Below, in pieces: positions 29,420 through 41,095 of a stretch of DNA of 64,000 nucleotides; position 1 is the first letter of the stretch, and every line of letters starts with the position of its first letter. Under the pieces are notes generated by a model that was given only the letters and a program-made list of their open reading frames with translations, did no database searches and had not been told where the DNA came from. The DNA comes from Eutreptiella sp. 'Long Island Sound 2002'. Lineage: Eukaryota; Euglenozoa; Euglenophyceae; Eutreptiales; Eutreptiaceae. The DNA lies in contig OZ038385.1 in the NCBI GenBank assembly GCA_964036045.1, positions 39,935,680 through 39,999,679 of the forward strand, in the 5' to 3' direction. Both the position numbers and the translations under genes were made by a program.

Positions 29420-31540
29420 GAAGGGATTAAGAGATGGTGGTTCCCGAGGATGTTGGTGGGTGCGGCTATGACCGGGGGCCGGATGACTGTTTATGCTTTT
29501 GGAGCAGGTGGGGTGGCATATTGATTTCAGAGCTTGTGGTGTTGAATCTTAGGTGGAGACTGTGACAAGCATCGCTGATCAGCTTGAGGACCATGGAGCT
29601 TTCCTCGTTGAGTGCTGCTTGCCGAAATAAGTTGGTTGGTTTCGTCCGGGCCCTCGTTGTTCAAGTAACGGATAGCCGCATTGACAGTAGAGATGTTTAG
29701 GCAGTGTTGGAAGTGGCGCAAGTCAAGTCCTTCATGGGGTCTGGAAGTGTATTTGTCTTTGTTAGACATTAACCTGGAGATGCAGTTGCGTTTCTCTGGA
29801 TCAAGGTCAACGGCAATGTTTTTCCAAATGTTGTTTTGCATGGATTGAAGCTGTGATTGATCAAGTGGATGTGCCATGAGGCGATTTTGGAGAGTGGGGA
29901 TGAGTTGGAGGTTCACCAGTCGGAAATATTCAGAAAGGGTGAGGTTGAGTGGGTGTAAGAAAGTGAAAAAGGACGTGATTTCAGATTTAGCCAGTTCATA
30001 TGTGAGGATGGGGTCGGGATCTGTAAACAGATAGACACCGAGGTATTTGTATACCTTCCGGGGGGCGAGGGTTTTTGGGTCGATGGTTGACAATCTCTTT
30101 CCAGAGGGCGCTGTGATCGTGGTTTGAGGGGCCTTTCCCATGCTGTGGAGTGCTGTTTTGCTCAGGTTGATGTCTAGGCCCCATGCCCGACCCTTGGAGT
30201 CGTAGAAAGACAGCATCTCTTCTATGCGTAGGGAAGATTCAGAGCGGTACAGCAGGTCATCCACAAACGCATGACTAGATTCATGTTGTGTGATGGGATT
30301 GGACAGGTGGTGAGGGACAGCGAATAATAAGACATTCACATACAATACAAACAGGATCGGTGATAAGGGACATCCTTCGCGGACGCCCCTGGTTTGCAGG
30401 TGTGATGCACCGGTGTGGCTGTTAACTACAGGATAGATCCGTGGAGCTCGGTAGAGCCCTCGGATGAGTCGGATGAGGGGGGAGGGGAGGCGGTAGTGTT
30501 CCAGGGTCTTAAACAGGGACCCGTGAGGGACACTGTTGAAAGCTTTGTTGAAATCTATGTAGAGGCTGTATGAAGCCGGGCAGTTTTGGTATTTGGCTAA
30601 TAGCTGAAAAATGTGATCTGAGCACCGGCGGTTGCAAAGGCCACCGAACTGAGTTTTGTGGATCAGGCCATATAACGAGGAACTTTTGTATAGGTGTTTG
30701 GCAGCGTGAGTGGCCACAATTTTATAGAGCGTGTTGAGGAGGGCGATTGATCTGTAGTTCACCGGGTCTTGTGTTGGCCCTTTTTTGTAAAGCAAAACCA
30801 CGTTGGCTTCCGACCACTCATCAGGCATATCGTTGGTAAGGTGAAGATTGCAGACAGAGAGCAGAAATCGTTTCACTAGTTCAGGAGAGATGTGGAGGAG
30901 GTAACCCTTTGTGGAGTCTCGGCCACCTGCCTTTGAAGGTTTGCAGGAGTGCAGGTAGGACGTGAACCCGTGCCATGAGATTTCAGGCCTAGGGGTGATG
31001 GCGGTGGTGGAGGGGCACTGGGGCGTATGCTGGAGGAGTTCTTCGGTAGTGTGTTCACTGGGTTCGTAGTTCAGGGGCCCGCCCAGCGTGAACAGGGTGT
31101 CGGAAAAAATTTCGGTGAGGCGTTTAGTGTCACTTGTTAATTTGCCTGTGTTTGGGTCTTTTAATGAGGCTGCACGATGCTCCGTTGGGTTTGCCGCTTC
31201 GTTGAGTGTTTTCTTGATGTCTGTCTCTTGGATGAGGCACCTGTGTATTTTTGACCGTTTAGATTTGTTGTAGGTGTCATCCCATTGGTGGATTGCATCG
31301 TTCAATTGTGCCATTCGAGCCAAAAATTGCGGGTGTGTTGGGGGGGGGACATCATTTAACGCCTGGCGAATGGATTTGACGGCTCGGGGGTCGGGTTTAA
31401 TGCGGGGGGGCTGTGGTGTTGTGGTATTGAGCGCTTAGCTCCCGGATGACCATGGAGATGTATTTTTGGACCGTAACAAGGCACGAGCTTTTGATGAGAG
31501 GGGTAAATGACTGGCACCAATCAGACATTTCTTGCACGCA
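29411..31540 (-). other. Internal inversion carrying the RT of LINE-B
   Basis: The endonuclease (left) and RNase H (right) read on the plus strand, but the segment between them reads on the minus strand. At its right end the minus-strand translation resumes with VQEMSDWCQSF and QYHNTTAPP, which align with the LINE-A linker directly after the point where the left arm stops. So almost nothing is lost. GCATGC lies at the right breakpoint (31538-31543) and GATGCA at the left (about 29405-29410), a possible microhomology. Confidence 0.8.
29527..31323 (-). pseudogene. Reverse transcriptase of LINE-B (inverted)
   Basis: A minus-strand frame of 598 codons encodes a LINE-type RT. Coding similarity begins further upstream (to about 31538) in a frame broken near 31390-31400. 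Motifs in order are NVVLLYKKGPTQDPVNYRSI (RT motif 1), LYIDFNKAFNSV (motif A with D), RGVREGCPLSPILF (motif B), AFVDDLLY with the catalytic DD near 30260 (motif C), a LSKT motif (D) and KYLGVYLF (E). The thumb-like region follows. The core is intact. In its original order it lay between the endonuclease and the RNase H of one ORF2 polyprotein. Being inverted, it can no longer be translated with them. Confidence 0.92.
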
Positions 31541-33312
31541 TGCCCTCCCCTACGTGACAACTCTCCCCCCCCCCCTTGAACGGGATCCTGCTCCAAGCCT
31601 CAACAATGGGATATTTGTACCAAGTCCACGGCCTACCCCCCCCACACCCTCCGTTGTGATGACCTGAAAGCGTGGAACTGCAACAGAGCAGCCCAACTCC
31701 TGCAAGAGGCCTCCTCCGAAACAACCTGGGTGTACCTGGATGGTTCAGCAGGGCAGGGGGGTTTCGGCTCTGCTGCCACCATCTACAAACCCAACGGTAC
31801 AATTCTGGTTCTTTGCCTCCCATCTCCCTACCATTCCTCTGAGGGATCTGAGTACTGGGCTGGTATTATGTTTCTTCGGTGGGTATCCTCCCTAAACCAG
31901 CCCATGCAATGCATTATTCTTGGAGATAACGAACAGGTGATTCGCACTGCGAACGTCCAATCATACGTGATGGCATCACGCTCATCGCATGGCACATGGG
32001 TTAAGGCTTACTCCTCTCTCCTGGCTCAAATGCCTACATTCGTGTCAACGCAATTTGCATTGATCAAAGGACATGCAGGATTTCAGGGAAATGAATGTTC
32101 GGATCTGTTCTCCAAGTGGATTGCATACAGTTCATCATCCTCCCCTGAGTTGCTGCCCCCACCCCCCTTGGGAACTGTATCCTTCGGTAGCTTGCCTGTC
32201 TGCCATCGCCTGACCACCTCTGTATCGAGGGCCCTCATCCCCCGCCATCACCACTACAACATCCACGTGCCGTCCAGTTTCTTCTTCTACAACCACTCAT
32301 CGTGGTTCTCTGGACTCCCCTTCAAATGGTCATCAGGCAACATGAATTTTCTTACATATGCATTCCACAACGACTTGACTCCCCGAATATGCCACAAATG
32401 CTCACAGCCACACACCCTCCATGCAGCCTCCTTCTTATCCCATTACCCTAGCGCTGACCAGACTGTGCAAAGCTTCATACATGCATGGCCTCCACCCTTC
32501 AACCAGGTTGCAAGCATCTGGTGGCCCCAGTGCTCCCACCCAGGTGACAAACGAAACTTCGTGAAGTTCCTGGTGCCCTCCACCCTGTACGAAGCAATGG
32601 TTACACCCACCACAGGCGAAACAAAACCCCAGCGCGTTTTGGCTTTTAAAAATGCACTATCCCAGCGCCAGCGACAGTTGAAAGACGCTCTGTCCAAAGC
32701 ACTCACTTGGCTAGCCGAAAGTCCCCCCCCCTTCCACGCCCCCCCCCCCCCGGACTCAACACCTGGGGGAAACCACACAGCACCTACAGCATGTCACACA
32801 CCCCACGGGCGCACAGCGATTATCACTATCCCCTGCCTCCAGACCACCTGCCAGACTCAGTCCAACCCCCCCCCTCAAAAAAACCACGCACCCACAAAAA
32901 CAAAAAGCCCAAGCATCCCAAACAACCACCCACGAAACGCAGCCGGGACACTGAAGATCCTCCACCACGCAAAACTCGTAGTGACACCTACGCCCCTAAA
33001 CCGGTGGCACCCCCCCAACCCCCCGGCGCTGACAGCTCCAACCAACGGATTACTGATTTCTTCCCTGCTCCAGCCCCCCCCCTACCTCCGACCGAGCCGT
33101 CCCCATCAGTCAGTTCAACGCCGGAGTCTTTTTCGCCCCCCCCCATCGCTTGCCCTACCCCCCCCCCAGCATGCGGTTTCTTCTCGGTCAAGCACAAAGT
33201 GAACCCTAGCCGAAATAACGAGGCCCCTGCCCCTTCCAGTCACTCATGCAGCTCTCAGCCTTTTTCCCCATCCATTGCTGTCATGTGGTACCTCGGCATT
33301 CACTGGTGGTAT
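31541..33312 (+). pseudogene. LINE-B RNase H domain and C-terminal tail with PIP-like motif
   Basis: After the inversion joint a short linker leads into an RNase H domain (about 31730-32130): YLDGSA (D), SEYWAGI (E), LGDNEQ (D) and IKGHAGFQGNECSDLFSKW. This enzyme removes the RNA strand of the hybrid. A Cys/His patch, CHKCSQPHTLHAASFLSHY (about 32391), follows and may bind zinc. The frame then shifts at two C-runs (C9 at 32723-32731 and C13 at 32739-32751). The new frame holds a strongly basic stretch and NQRITDFF (33040-33063), close to a PCNA-interacting (PIP) box. Element 2 interrupts the tail at 33312; the last 29 codons are at 50568. Confidence 0.8.
33309..33312. repeat. Target site duplication of Element 2, left copy (GTAT)
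   Basis: GTAT directly precedes the opening TG of the LTR and recurs at 50564-50567. Confidence 0.9.
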
Positions 33313-33354
33313 TGAAGCGGTACCCAGAACCCCATGGCTACGTTAGGGCATACA

Positions 33355-33434
33355 ACCGGTCTCCGGTCCACTAACCCCATGTACAGAAGGGAAGACCGGT
33401 CTCCGGTCCACTAACCCCATGTACGGAAGGCGCC
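33355..33434. repeat. 40-bp tandem duplication near the LTR start, Element 2
   Basis: Two copies beginning ACCGGTCTCCGG at 33355 and 33395, nearly identical. The 3' LTR has the same duplication from about 47580, with one copy reading ACTGGT. Element 1 has only one copy, so the duplication defines the Element 2 subfamily. Confidence 0.85.
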
Positions 33435-36213
33435 CGTTGACGCCCGGTGCGAGCCTGGCGGGAGCGTGTTCCGTGCCGTAAAGCCCCGCATCGGCAACCG
33501 ATGCACCGCCAGCGGAGATTTGTGTATCAGAATATCAGGAATCAACAGGGTTTTATTTTCATATTGTTTCCGTCAATTTTTACGCTTCCGTTCTGATATT
33601 CACTGTTTTGACTGCTGGCGGTTGGATCGCGACTTTACCGTAACCGCCAGTTTAACTGGTTTTAATGGAAATTTTAACGCAATCCGTCACGAAGGCTCCA
33701 AAGTCGTCAGGAACTGCATGGATGCTTCCGCAATTTTCACATCTTACACTCGCAACCTTAATCCGAATTTTTCAGGATGTCGAAATCGGATTTTCGACTT
33801 CGACATCCCGGCACTTGATTTAACCTCTTTGGAGTGGACCTACGTGCTTCCCTATGCACGAATCAACTTTCCTTTTATCTTGCCCTCCATTTGTCTTAAA
33901 GATATGGGCAAAACAAAGTTGATTCGTGAGGCCACTTGTGAGGGTCATATCTCGTGCCGCTTGCGAGGAATGACGATAAGGAAACGTGGGATGTATTCAC
34001 AATACTCCCGACGTAATTTAGGAAGCATTATATGCCTTGCGTTTCCACACGTGCGCGCTAGTGTAATGGATCATGGTCAAGAGGGTAGAGTTTGCGTTAT
34101 AACTCTTTGGCCATGACATTGCGTGCGTTAAGATAACTTTCGAGTGTAGCGCGCAAGTGTTGGTGTTGCATAGGAACTCTCCTTGAGTTCCTATGAGCGA
34201 TTGACACAAAGTTATGCCCTTGGAGGGGCATGACGTATCGTGGGGGGAGCTACCTTTTTGGGCAATATGTGGTATGTGCCATGTGTTGTATTGCGTGCCC
34301 ATTTGGCGGGTTTGGCTAAAAGCGATGGAACCGCCAATGGACCTCATATTGTGCAAGCCCCTTCTCCATACTCCCTACGGTCAATTGCAAGCCTAACCTT
34401 CGTGAAGGGAAGCTTGTGTGGCGATCCCAAAGCGATGCGTTGCGAGCAAGGTGTGTGTTTTGCAATTTTCCATATTTTCATGTGCCCACTTGGGAAGTAG
34501 CGCTCGTAACCTTTCAAGGCGCCCCAAGTGGAGCACATATGTGGGATCGAAGGTCATTGGTGTCAAGTCATTGTGTTTAGAAGGATTAGTTGATTGCAGG
34601 ATCCAAGCCGAAGATATTATAATATAATTGTGCACCTTTCAAGGCACCTTTGTGTGTCTTTGTACCAATTTTGCCGTTTTTGGCCCGTCATGATGTCAAG
34701 TGGCGACCGTGTATCTCAACGTTGCGCTCGATTGACATCATGACCCAAGTATGCTATGGGGCTACATACTTCGGTACCCAACATATCTTGGACCCGGCGA
34801 ATAACTCCTCTTGGGCTTGGCATACCGTGGCCGCCATGTTGGCGATTTGGGACTATCCCAAATCATGGGCTCACTTGGCGACCCTGCCATTCCCAATATC
34901 GGAGGAGTTGGCGACGCCCAAAAGATATGTTGGACCAATATGACTTGATACCAATCCTATGGCACACTCCGGTCCAAGCCAGGCATGTGCCTCATTTGCC
35001 CCAACCATGAGTGTGCGCACTTTTGGCCATTTTGAGCAATTTTCCACTTTCTCTGCCCGCCGTGCACTATGTTGAGCCCACCCGTGCACGCCGGACGCAT
35101 GGACCAATGGACCATATATGACGTGGGTGTTATGCATATTGGTCCCCATGGTTCACACACCACGTGGGCGAAGCGGAGCAACCTTCGTTAAGGCGCTAGC
35201 CCAAAGTAAGTGTGGGCAATTTTGCCATTTTGGCATTCGTGGACCCAATTGGGATCAACACCACGCCAAGTGGCATGGAGATCTTTGAGAGCCAAGGGCA
35301 TGGGAGTCTCCGTTGGACTCCCTGTGGATCGCGTATGGAATGGCAGATCCGATCTCCAAGCCGGCGTGGAGATATACTATTGAGAGCACCCCGAATTTTG
35401 GCTCATTTCGAGCAGCCAAAATGACCCCATTTTGGGACCTCAATTTCACCCCTCAGTGTGGTCAATTGGCGGCCCCATTTCTCTATGCCCACAGGGAGCC
35501 CGGACCTAAAATCAAGTTGTACACTCAGATATAAGTCCTAGGTCCTGCCTCCTAACCTGTGAGCCATTGGCCTTACCTTGGCCGGGCGAGCCACGCGTGG
35601 GAATGACGCCAATTTTGGTGATTTTGGCATCATGACCCCACTTGACGAACACGTGGTGCCCCGATGCCGGGACCTCAAAGGGAACCAAGTTGGGTGAGGG
35701 CTCCAGGGAGTACATACTCGAAGGGCATAGGGTCAGTTGCCTCGTCCCTACCTCTGGCGGGTCCGAACGAGGGGTCAATTTTGGAGTTTTTCAAGCTAAT
35801 ATCAGTTTGGGCTGAAACAGCCCATTTTCAGCTACCAACTCCTGAGGGATAATGGCGGGGCCATATCTCTGGCTCAGAGTGGAGTTAGGACCTGCCGTTA
35901 AGGGAGCATTGGGAGCCACTGTCGGTTGACCTTGGAGCTCATTGGTTTCCAGGAACCAGCCTGTGGCTGTGCAGGACACCTCCCCCATTGGCAGGGTTTC
36001 AGGGTCCGGACTGAGCAGGGCATGGGTTGTGTTTGAGCCCCCGCCCCCACCAGCCACTGAGAGGGTCGGACCTGGGATTGCGATACAAGTTAGGATAGAG
36101 TGTCTATTGTCCTGTGATGCCCTTACCCCAGTCCAGTCTTAACCCCATGTGTACATATCCTAATGTGTTGCTGTACATACTTTCGTTCCCTTGTTGCAGA
36201 GTGGCAAGGATCC

Positions 36214-36224
36214 TGAAACGCTTT
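36214..36224 (+). promoter_or_regulatory. Candidate self-primer and RNA 5' end, Element 2
   Basis: TGAAACGCTTT, the exact reverse complement of 36338-36348, at the same distance before the LTR end as in Element 1. Confidence 0.6.
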
Positions 36225-36337
36225 GTCACATGACATGAGCGCATTGATGCCCCTGTGAGCGTAGTGCTTTGCCTGCCTGCTCACTTGCGCGTGTCCACCG
36301 CAGCGTCCCGTGGCCGGCCCCCCACGGAAACGCGTCA

Positions 36338-36348
36338 AAAGCGTTTCA
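36338..36348 (+). promoter_or_regulatory. Primer binding site of Element 2, self-complementary type
   Basis: AAAGCGTTTCA starts at the first internal base. The sequence straddling the LTR end (AAACGC, GTCAAAA, GCGTTT) forms a perfect six-pair stem here. No tRNA-type TGG start is present. Confidence 0.6.
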
Positions 36349-36741
36349 CCGCCGCGGGGTTACCCAACCCTCGCGTGCCACTCGGGGCCACCAACCCCGA
36401 GCAGCGCGGCGCAGCTCGCAGCTCGCAGCGCAGCGCAGCGGCTCGCAGCGCAGCGCAGCGGCTCGCAGCGCCACCCAGCGACAGCGCCGAGTTCGTCACG
36501 GAGCCAGCAGCGCCGTCCAGAGCATCGCCCTGACCGCGCCGCGACCGTGAAGGAAGTGGACAGACCAGACCCATCGGCCGACCAGCAAGGCCGCGTCAAC
36601 CACTTCCACAACCACCGGCTGACCAGCACCAGCCGCACGCCCAGTCCAGTGCTGCAGCACCCGCCTCAACAACCACCACCAGTTCGTTGAGTTGAACGAG
36701 TGCATACCAAGGACCTCAAGACCAACTACGCCCCCGCTGCC
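36349..36741 (+). other. 5' leader of Element 2
   Basis: No gene. It has the same GCTCGCAGCGCAGC array (about 36410-36470) and downstream leader as Element 1. Confidence 0.7.
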
Positions 36742-39700
36742 ATGGTAAACTGGCAGGAAGCGGGTGGGATGTGGCCGCGGCCCCACCCCCATGCGGCACG
36801 CCTGCTGCGTGGGTTGGTTTGGGACCAGCACTACCGCCACAGCCACCCCCAGTGCGAAGGCGGCATGCCCGGGAGCTTCGAGCTCCGCGAGGACATGGGG
36901 GAGGACCGCCTGCGGGCAGTGGAGGAGTGGCTGCGGGCGGAAGGGTACGAGTACCGCTTCCGCCGCAAGCGCTGGAGGACCTGGACCCGGCCGGACAGGC
37001 CCAGCGAAGGGCTGCGCCCCGACGGGATTGAGGAGGACGAGGAGCCCAACGTGTACCCGTCGGGCGCCTCGATCAATGTCTCCATGTGGGACATGATCGA
37101 GAGGAACTTCCCGGAACCGGGGAGCGAGCGCAGGCTGCAGGGCAGCAGCAGCGCGTCTCCGGGGAAGGAGAAGCGGTCCGCCGGGGACAAGAAGCGGGAC
37201 CGGAGGTGGCGGGAGTACCAGGAGTCCCTGGCCGCGGAAGCCGCCCAAGGCGCCAAGGGCGGAACCCCAGCCCCCAGTCCCCAACGGGCCAATGGTGGTC
37301 ATCACCCCGGCCATGCCACCCTCGGCGACTTCATCCAAGTTGCCAGGCAGACCAAGGCCAAGCCCCGTCAGCTGCTCCTGAGGCCCCAGCAGGCCCCAGC
37401 AGGCCCCAGCAGAGACGTGGAGTCGGCCCACCGCGGGAGGATGCCGGCCGACCAGGCCAGCTCCAGCAGCAGCGTCGCTTCCGACAGGGACGTGGCGCGC
37501 GCCTGTGAGCGCGTCTGTGGGGTGCCCTGCAACCGTCGGGTTGTCCGGCAACGGGCCAGGCAGCACAGCGCTGCCGTGGAGGGCGCCTTCGGCATCGCCC
37601 AGGAGGAGGCTGCGGAGTCAGCGCATGGCCTGGCCATCCACGCCCGGACCGTGGCGGCCATTGCGGCCGGACTCACGGCCGTAGCCGCCCATGGGGCAGT
37701 GACTGCCCAGGTCAAAGGTGAGTTTGCGGCAGCCGACGAGGAAGCCCGCCTGACGCAGGAGGCCATTGCCTGCAGGGGGGCCGAGGCGAGGGCGCTGGAA
37801 GAGGCGCTTGCCCAAGAGAGGGCAAAGAAGGAGGCGGAGGAAAGGGCCCACGCCGAAGCGACGGCTAAGGCCCAGGCGGACGCCGCCAAGAAGGACGCCA
37901 TCGAGGCCGCGCGACGGAAGGTCGCTGAGGAGAAGGCCATGGGGGAGGCGGAGCTGGCGGCGTTGGAGGCGCAGAAGGCGCGGCTGCAGCAGGCCCGGGA
38001 AGCCGAGGCGGCTCGTGCTCGGGAGGAAGCCGAAGTGCGGGCTGCCGCAGCCACCGCCGCCGCAATGGAGGAGGCAGAGGCCAAACTCCGCCGCGAGACT
38101 CCCCCGGGAGGATCACGAGTGGAGACCCTTTGAAAGCTTTTCGAAGGGGACGCCTCCTCCAGGATGACGCTGGATGAGGCGGACACGGGCAGCAGTGGGA
38201 GCAGTGGCCCCACCGCCCATCGACGGAGGAAGGGCAAGGGGAAGACCCCCGAGAGGCCGCGGAGGCCAGCGGGTGGACACCCCCACGACAGTGACCCCTT
38301 CTTCACCGCCAGTGACGGGGATGAACGAGGGCGCCGACATCGCCAGGTGGTGGCTTGGACGGGCGGAGGAGGCGGAGACGTCCCCATGGAGCCGGAAGGT
38401 GAGGATGAGGATCTCCCTCCTCCCTACCGGAGCTCGGAGTCTTCCGAGACCGAGACGCCCAGGTGGGGCGACATGGACGAGGATGACGACATGGACTTCG
38501 GCATCACGAAGAAGCGCCCATCCTTGGACCCACCGAGGCGACCCGGCGGAGACCCACCGGGACCCCCTGGCGGAGGACCATCAGGACCCCCTGGAGGACG
38601 CCCACCAAGTGGACCCCCTGGAGGCGGACCACCGGGCGGGGGAGGACCCCCTGGACCGGGCGGACCCGGCGGAGGCCCTCCTGGAGGACCCCCTGGGGAC
38701 CCAGACGACCCACCAGGGAACGGCGACCCGGATGCCGCCTGGCGGTGGATTGTCTACCTCCGCAGGAGGGTCTTTTCCCTCGAGTGCGAGTCAGACACGG
38801 GCAAGGGCGAGATGGCTCGCATCTCCAAGGTCGCCGCGCGCGCGCAGACAGAGCTGGACATCGCCAGGGCCGAGATCAGCGGGCTGAACACGGTCATCAG
38901 CGGCCTGCAGCAGAGGCTGGACGCGCTGGAGGCCCGTGGGAGCGTCGGCAGCGACCACCCACCCCTGGAGTCTGGCTCGTCGGACGACGGCTGGGGACCC
39001 GGACCAGGTCCAGGCAGACCCCACGCCCCCGGCGGAGCCCCCAGGAGTCGCCCCGGCGCCAGCGCCCCCTCTCTCACCGCCCCCTCTCACCACAGCGCGG
39101 GCCGCCGCAACGAGCGCGTGCCGCCCGGCAGTGGCAGTGAGGATTGGCGCGATGAGTGGCTCAGCTCGGACTACCACAACCGCCGTGCTCCACCGCGGAC
39201 GCCTGTACGCCCCCGACGCCCGGCACCAGCCCCGGTGCCAATCCCAATGGCTGGAGGACGTTATGGTGGACTCAGGGATGAGGTCCCCAGAGGAGACGTG
39301 GAGTGGGATGTCGGCGAAGGTGAGGACCTGGACCTGGACCTGGAGGATTTCGACATCAGCCCGCCGCGTGGTGTACGACGGGAGGCCGCTGAACGCAGCC
39401 GCCGGCGCCGTGATGAGGATGCGTACATGGAAGAAGTACGGCGTGAACACTTTGGTTCAGCGTACATAGAGGAACCGCGGCGTAGCCACAGGGGTTCCAT
39501 GGAGGAGATGGACGTGGCGGCCGTGGGAGTCCGTGGGCGAGGCCGATGGGAACCTCGGTCGACCTCGCGGCCGGCGTTCATGGTCTCTAAGGCCGCGGAT
39601 GCCGCCGTGTGGGAAGACTTGAAGGACATCAAGCCCCCCATGTACGATGGCAACCCCCTCAACCTCGACCGCTTCTTGGAGAAGCTGGACGATACGGGGC

Positions 39701-41061
39701 TGACCGTCACTGAAGACATGCCTCACGCGGATGCGGAGAGATATGTCTTCAGACGGTTCAGGTACCGCCTGCCGGAAGTGCTCGGAGAGCTATACTTCAT
39801 GGCGACCAAGGAGGGGAAGATCAAGACCCTCAAGGAAGCCAAGAAGTGGCTCAACGAGCAGGAGCGGGTGGACGCTCCGCAGGTGGCCGCAAAGCGGTGG
39901 AAGTCCATCAAGCTTGAGCATGATGGACGGGAGATCCGCCTGCGGGATTGGCGGGACTTCCGAGGGAAATACACCCTCCACCGCCGCAACGTGGAGGATT
40001 GGAACGAGGGTGACGAGCAGGCTCGCCTGCTCTCCATGCTGCCGGAAGCATGGATCAAGAGGGTCACCAAGGAGGAATCCAAGCGGGCCAAGTCCAACCA
40101 CACGGTCAAGATGATGCTCCCCAAGGAGTATCATACGAACGTGGTGGCTTCGGCGAAGAAGAACGTGGCCCGGGATGTCAAACGGCACTCCCTGCGGAAC
40201 GCTCTCCTCATCACCGTCTCGGGCGATCGCGAGAAGACCGCGATGTGGCGCCTTGACAAGTGTGAGTTGAGCGGCCAGACCATCCGTCTGCAGGCCATCC
40301 CGGCGCGGATGAGCTGCGACGAGATCCTGGAGTGCGTTGGCGAGGAAGTACTCAAGGAGTACCGAAACCTCCACCACACCCGCGGGTTGAGGCCCGGCGA
40401 CCGCGACGTCAACTACGTTGGCGAGGGACCTGGCGGGGAAGCTGCCATGGACCCAGCGGGAGCCGGCGGCGATGAGACTCTCGTCGACGATGACGACGAC
40501 GATGAGCCCGCCGAAGTGGCCGTGTGTCCCTTCGTGGCCAAGAACCTGAGCGCGGGGAGCAAGCCGGGAAACTGGAAGCCCCTGCAGCAGGGTTGGAGGA
40601 AGCAGGAGAAGAGGGACCCTCGCCGCATTGGCGACCCTCCGCTGTCCTTTGGGGAGTTCATACGAGCTCACCCTCAGGGCTGTTTCGTGTGTTATGGGAG
40701 GAAGCGAGGCTTCAACCATGACCACCGAACATGCCCCGTCCACAAGGCCGACACGGAGGCTTACAAGAAGGCGCACGGGTCGAAGAAGCGTGCGCCCGCG
40801 GGTATCCGGTAAGCCAAGGTGGAGGTGGACAGGGACGAGCTCTCCAAGCTGGTGTCGCAGGGGACCGAGTTGGCCAAGGAGATCCAGGAGATCAAGAGGA
40901 ACTGGGTCCCCAGGTCGGACAACAAGAACAAGGAGAACAACCAGAATGACCAGAACAAGGACAAGGACAAGAACAAGGGTAAGAAAGGGGGAAGGAAGAA
41001 GGGCGTCAACGAGGTTGATGCGGAGGAGAACACCCCTTCCTCCACGACCGACGCCCCCTAG
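36742..41061 (+). pseudogene. gag: Gag of Element 2, interrupted by two nonsense codons
   Basis: This is the same protein as Gag of Element 1, from ATG 36742 (GCCATGG) to TAG 41059, with the coiled coil, Pro-Gly tract, core and CX2CX8HX4C knuckle. TGA at 38131-38133 replaces the CGA of Element 1, a C-to-T change at a CpG. TAA at 40810-40812 replaces GAA near the Lys-rich tail. No frameshift is present, and small in-frame indels (an extra Pro-Glu, an extra Lys-Lys and the loss of a few residues near the end) distinguish it from Element 1. With an early stop after the first coiled coil it cannot form a full Gag, unless supplied in trans. Confidence 0.9.
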
Positions 41062-41095
41062 CGGAGCCCCTGCAGCCAAGGGCCCCAGCTAGGGC
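41059..41095 (+). promoter_or_regulatory. Gag-Pol readthrough UAG, Element 2
   Basis: TAG-CGG-AGC-CCC, identical in context to Element 1. From here the frame is open to 46044 with no second stop, so a single suppression event would give Gag-Pol. The small stem seen in Element 1 is weakened by one base (CTAGG for CTTGG). Confidence 0.55.

Larger units (their letters stand above)
33313..36337 (+). repeat. 5' LTR of Element 2
   Basis: Begins TGAAGCGGTACC and ends AACGCGTCA; 3025 bp. Compared with Element 1 it has a 40-bp tandem duplication (33355-33434) and a further GC-rich piece (GGCGCCCGTTGACGCC) before the shared GTTCCGTGCC. The LTR frame here is 33466-34116. Confidence 0.95.
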
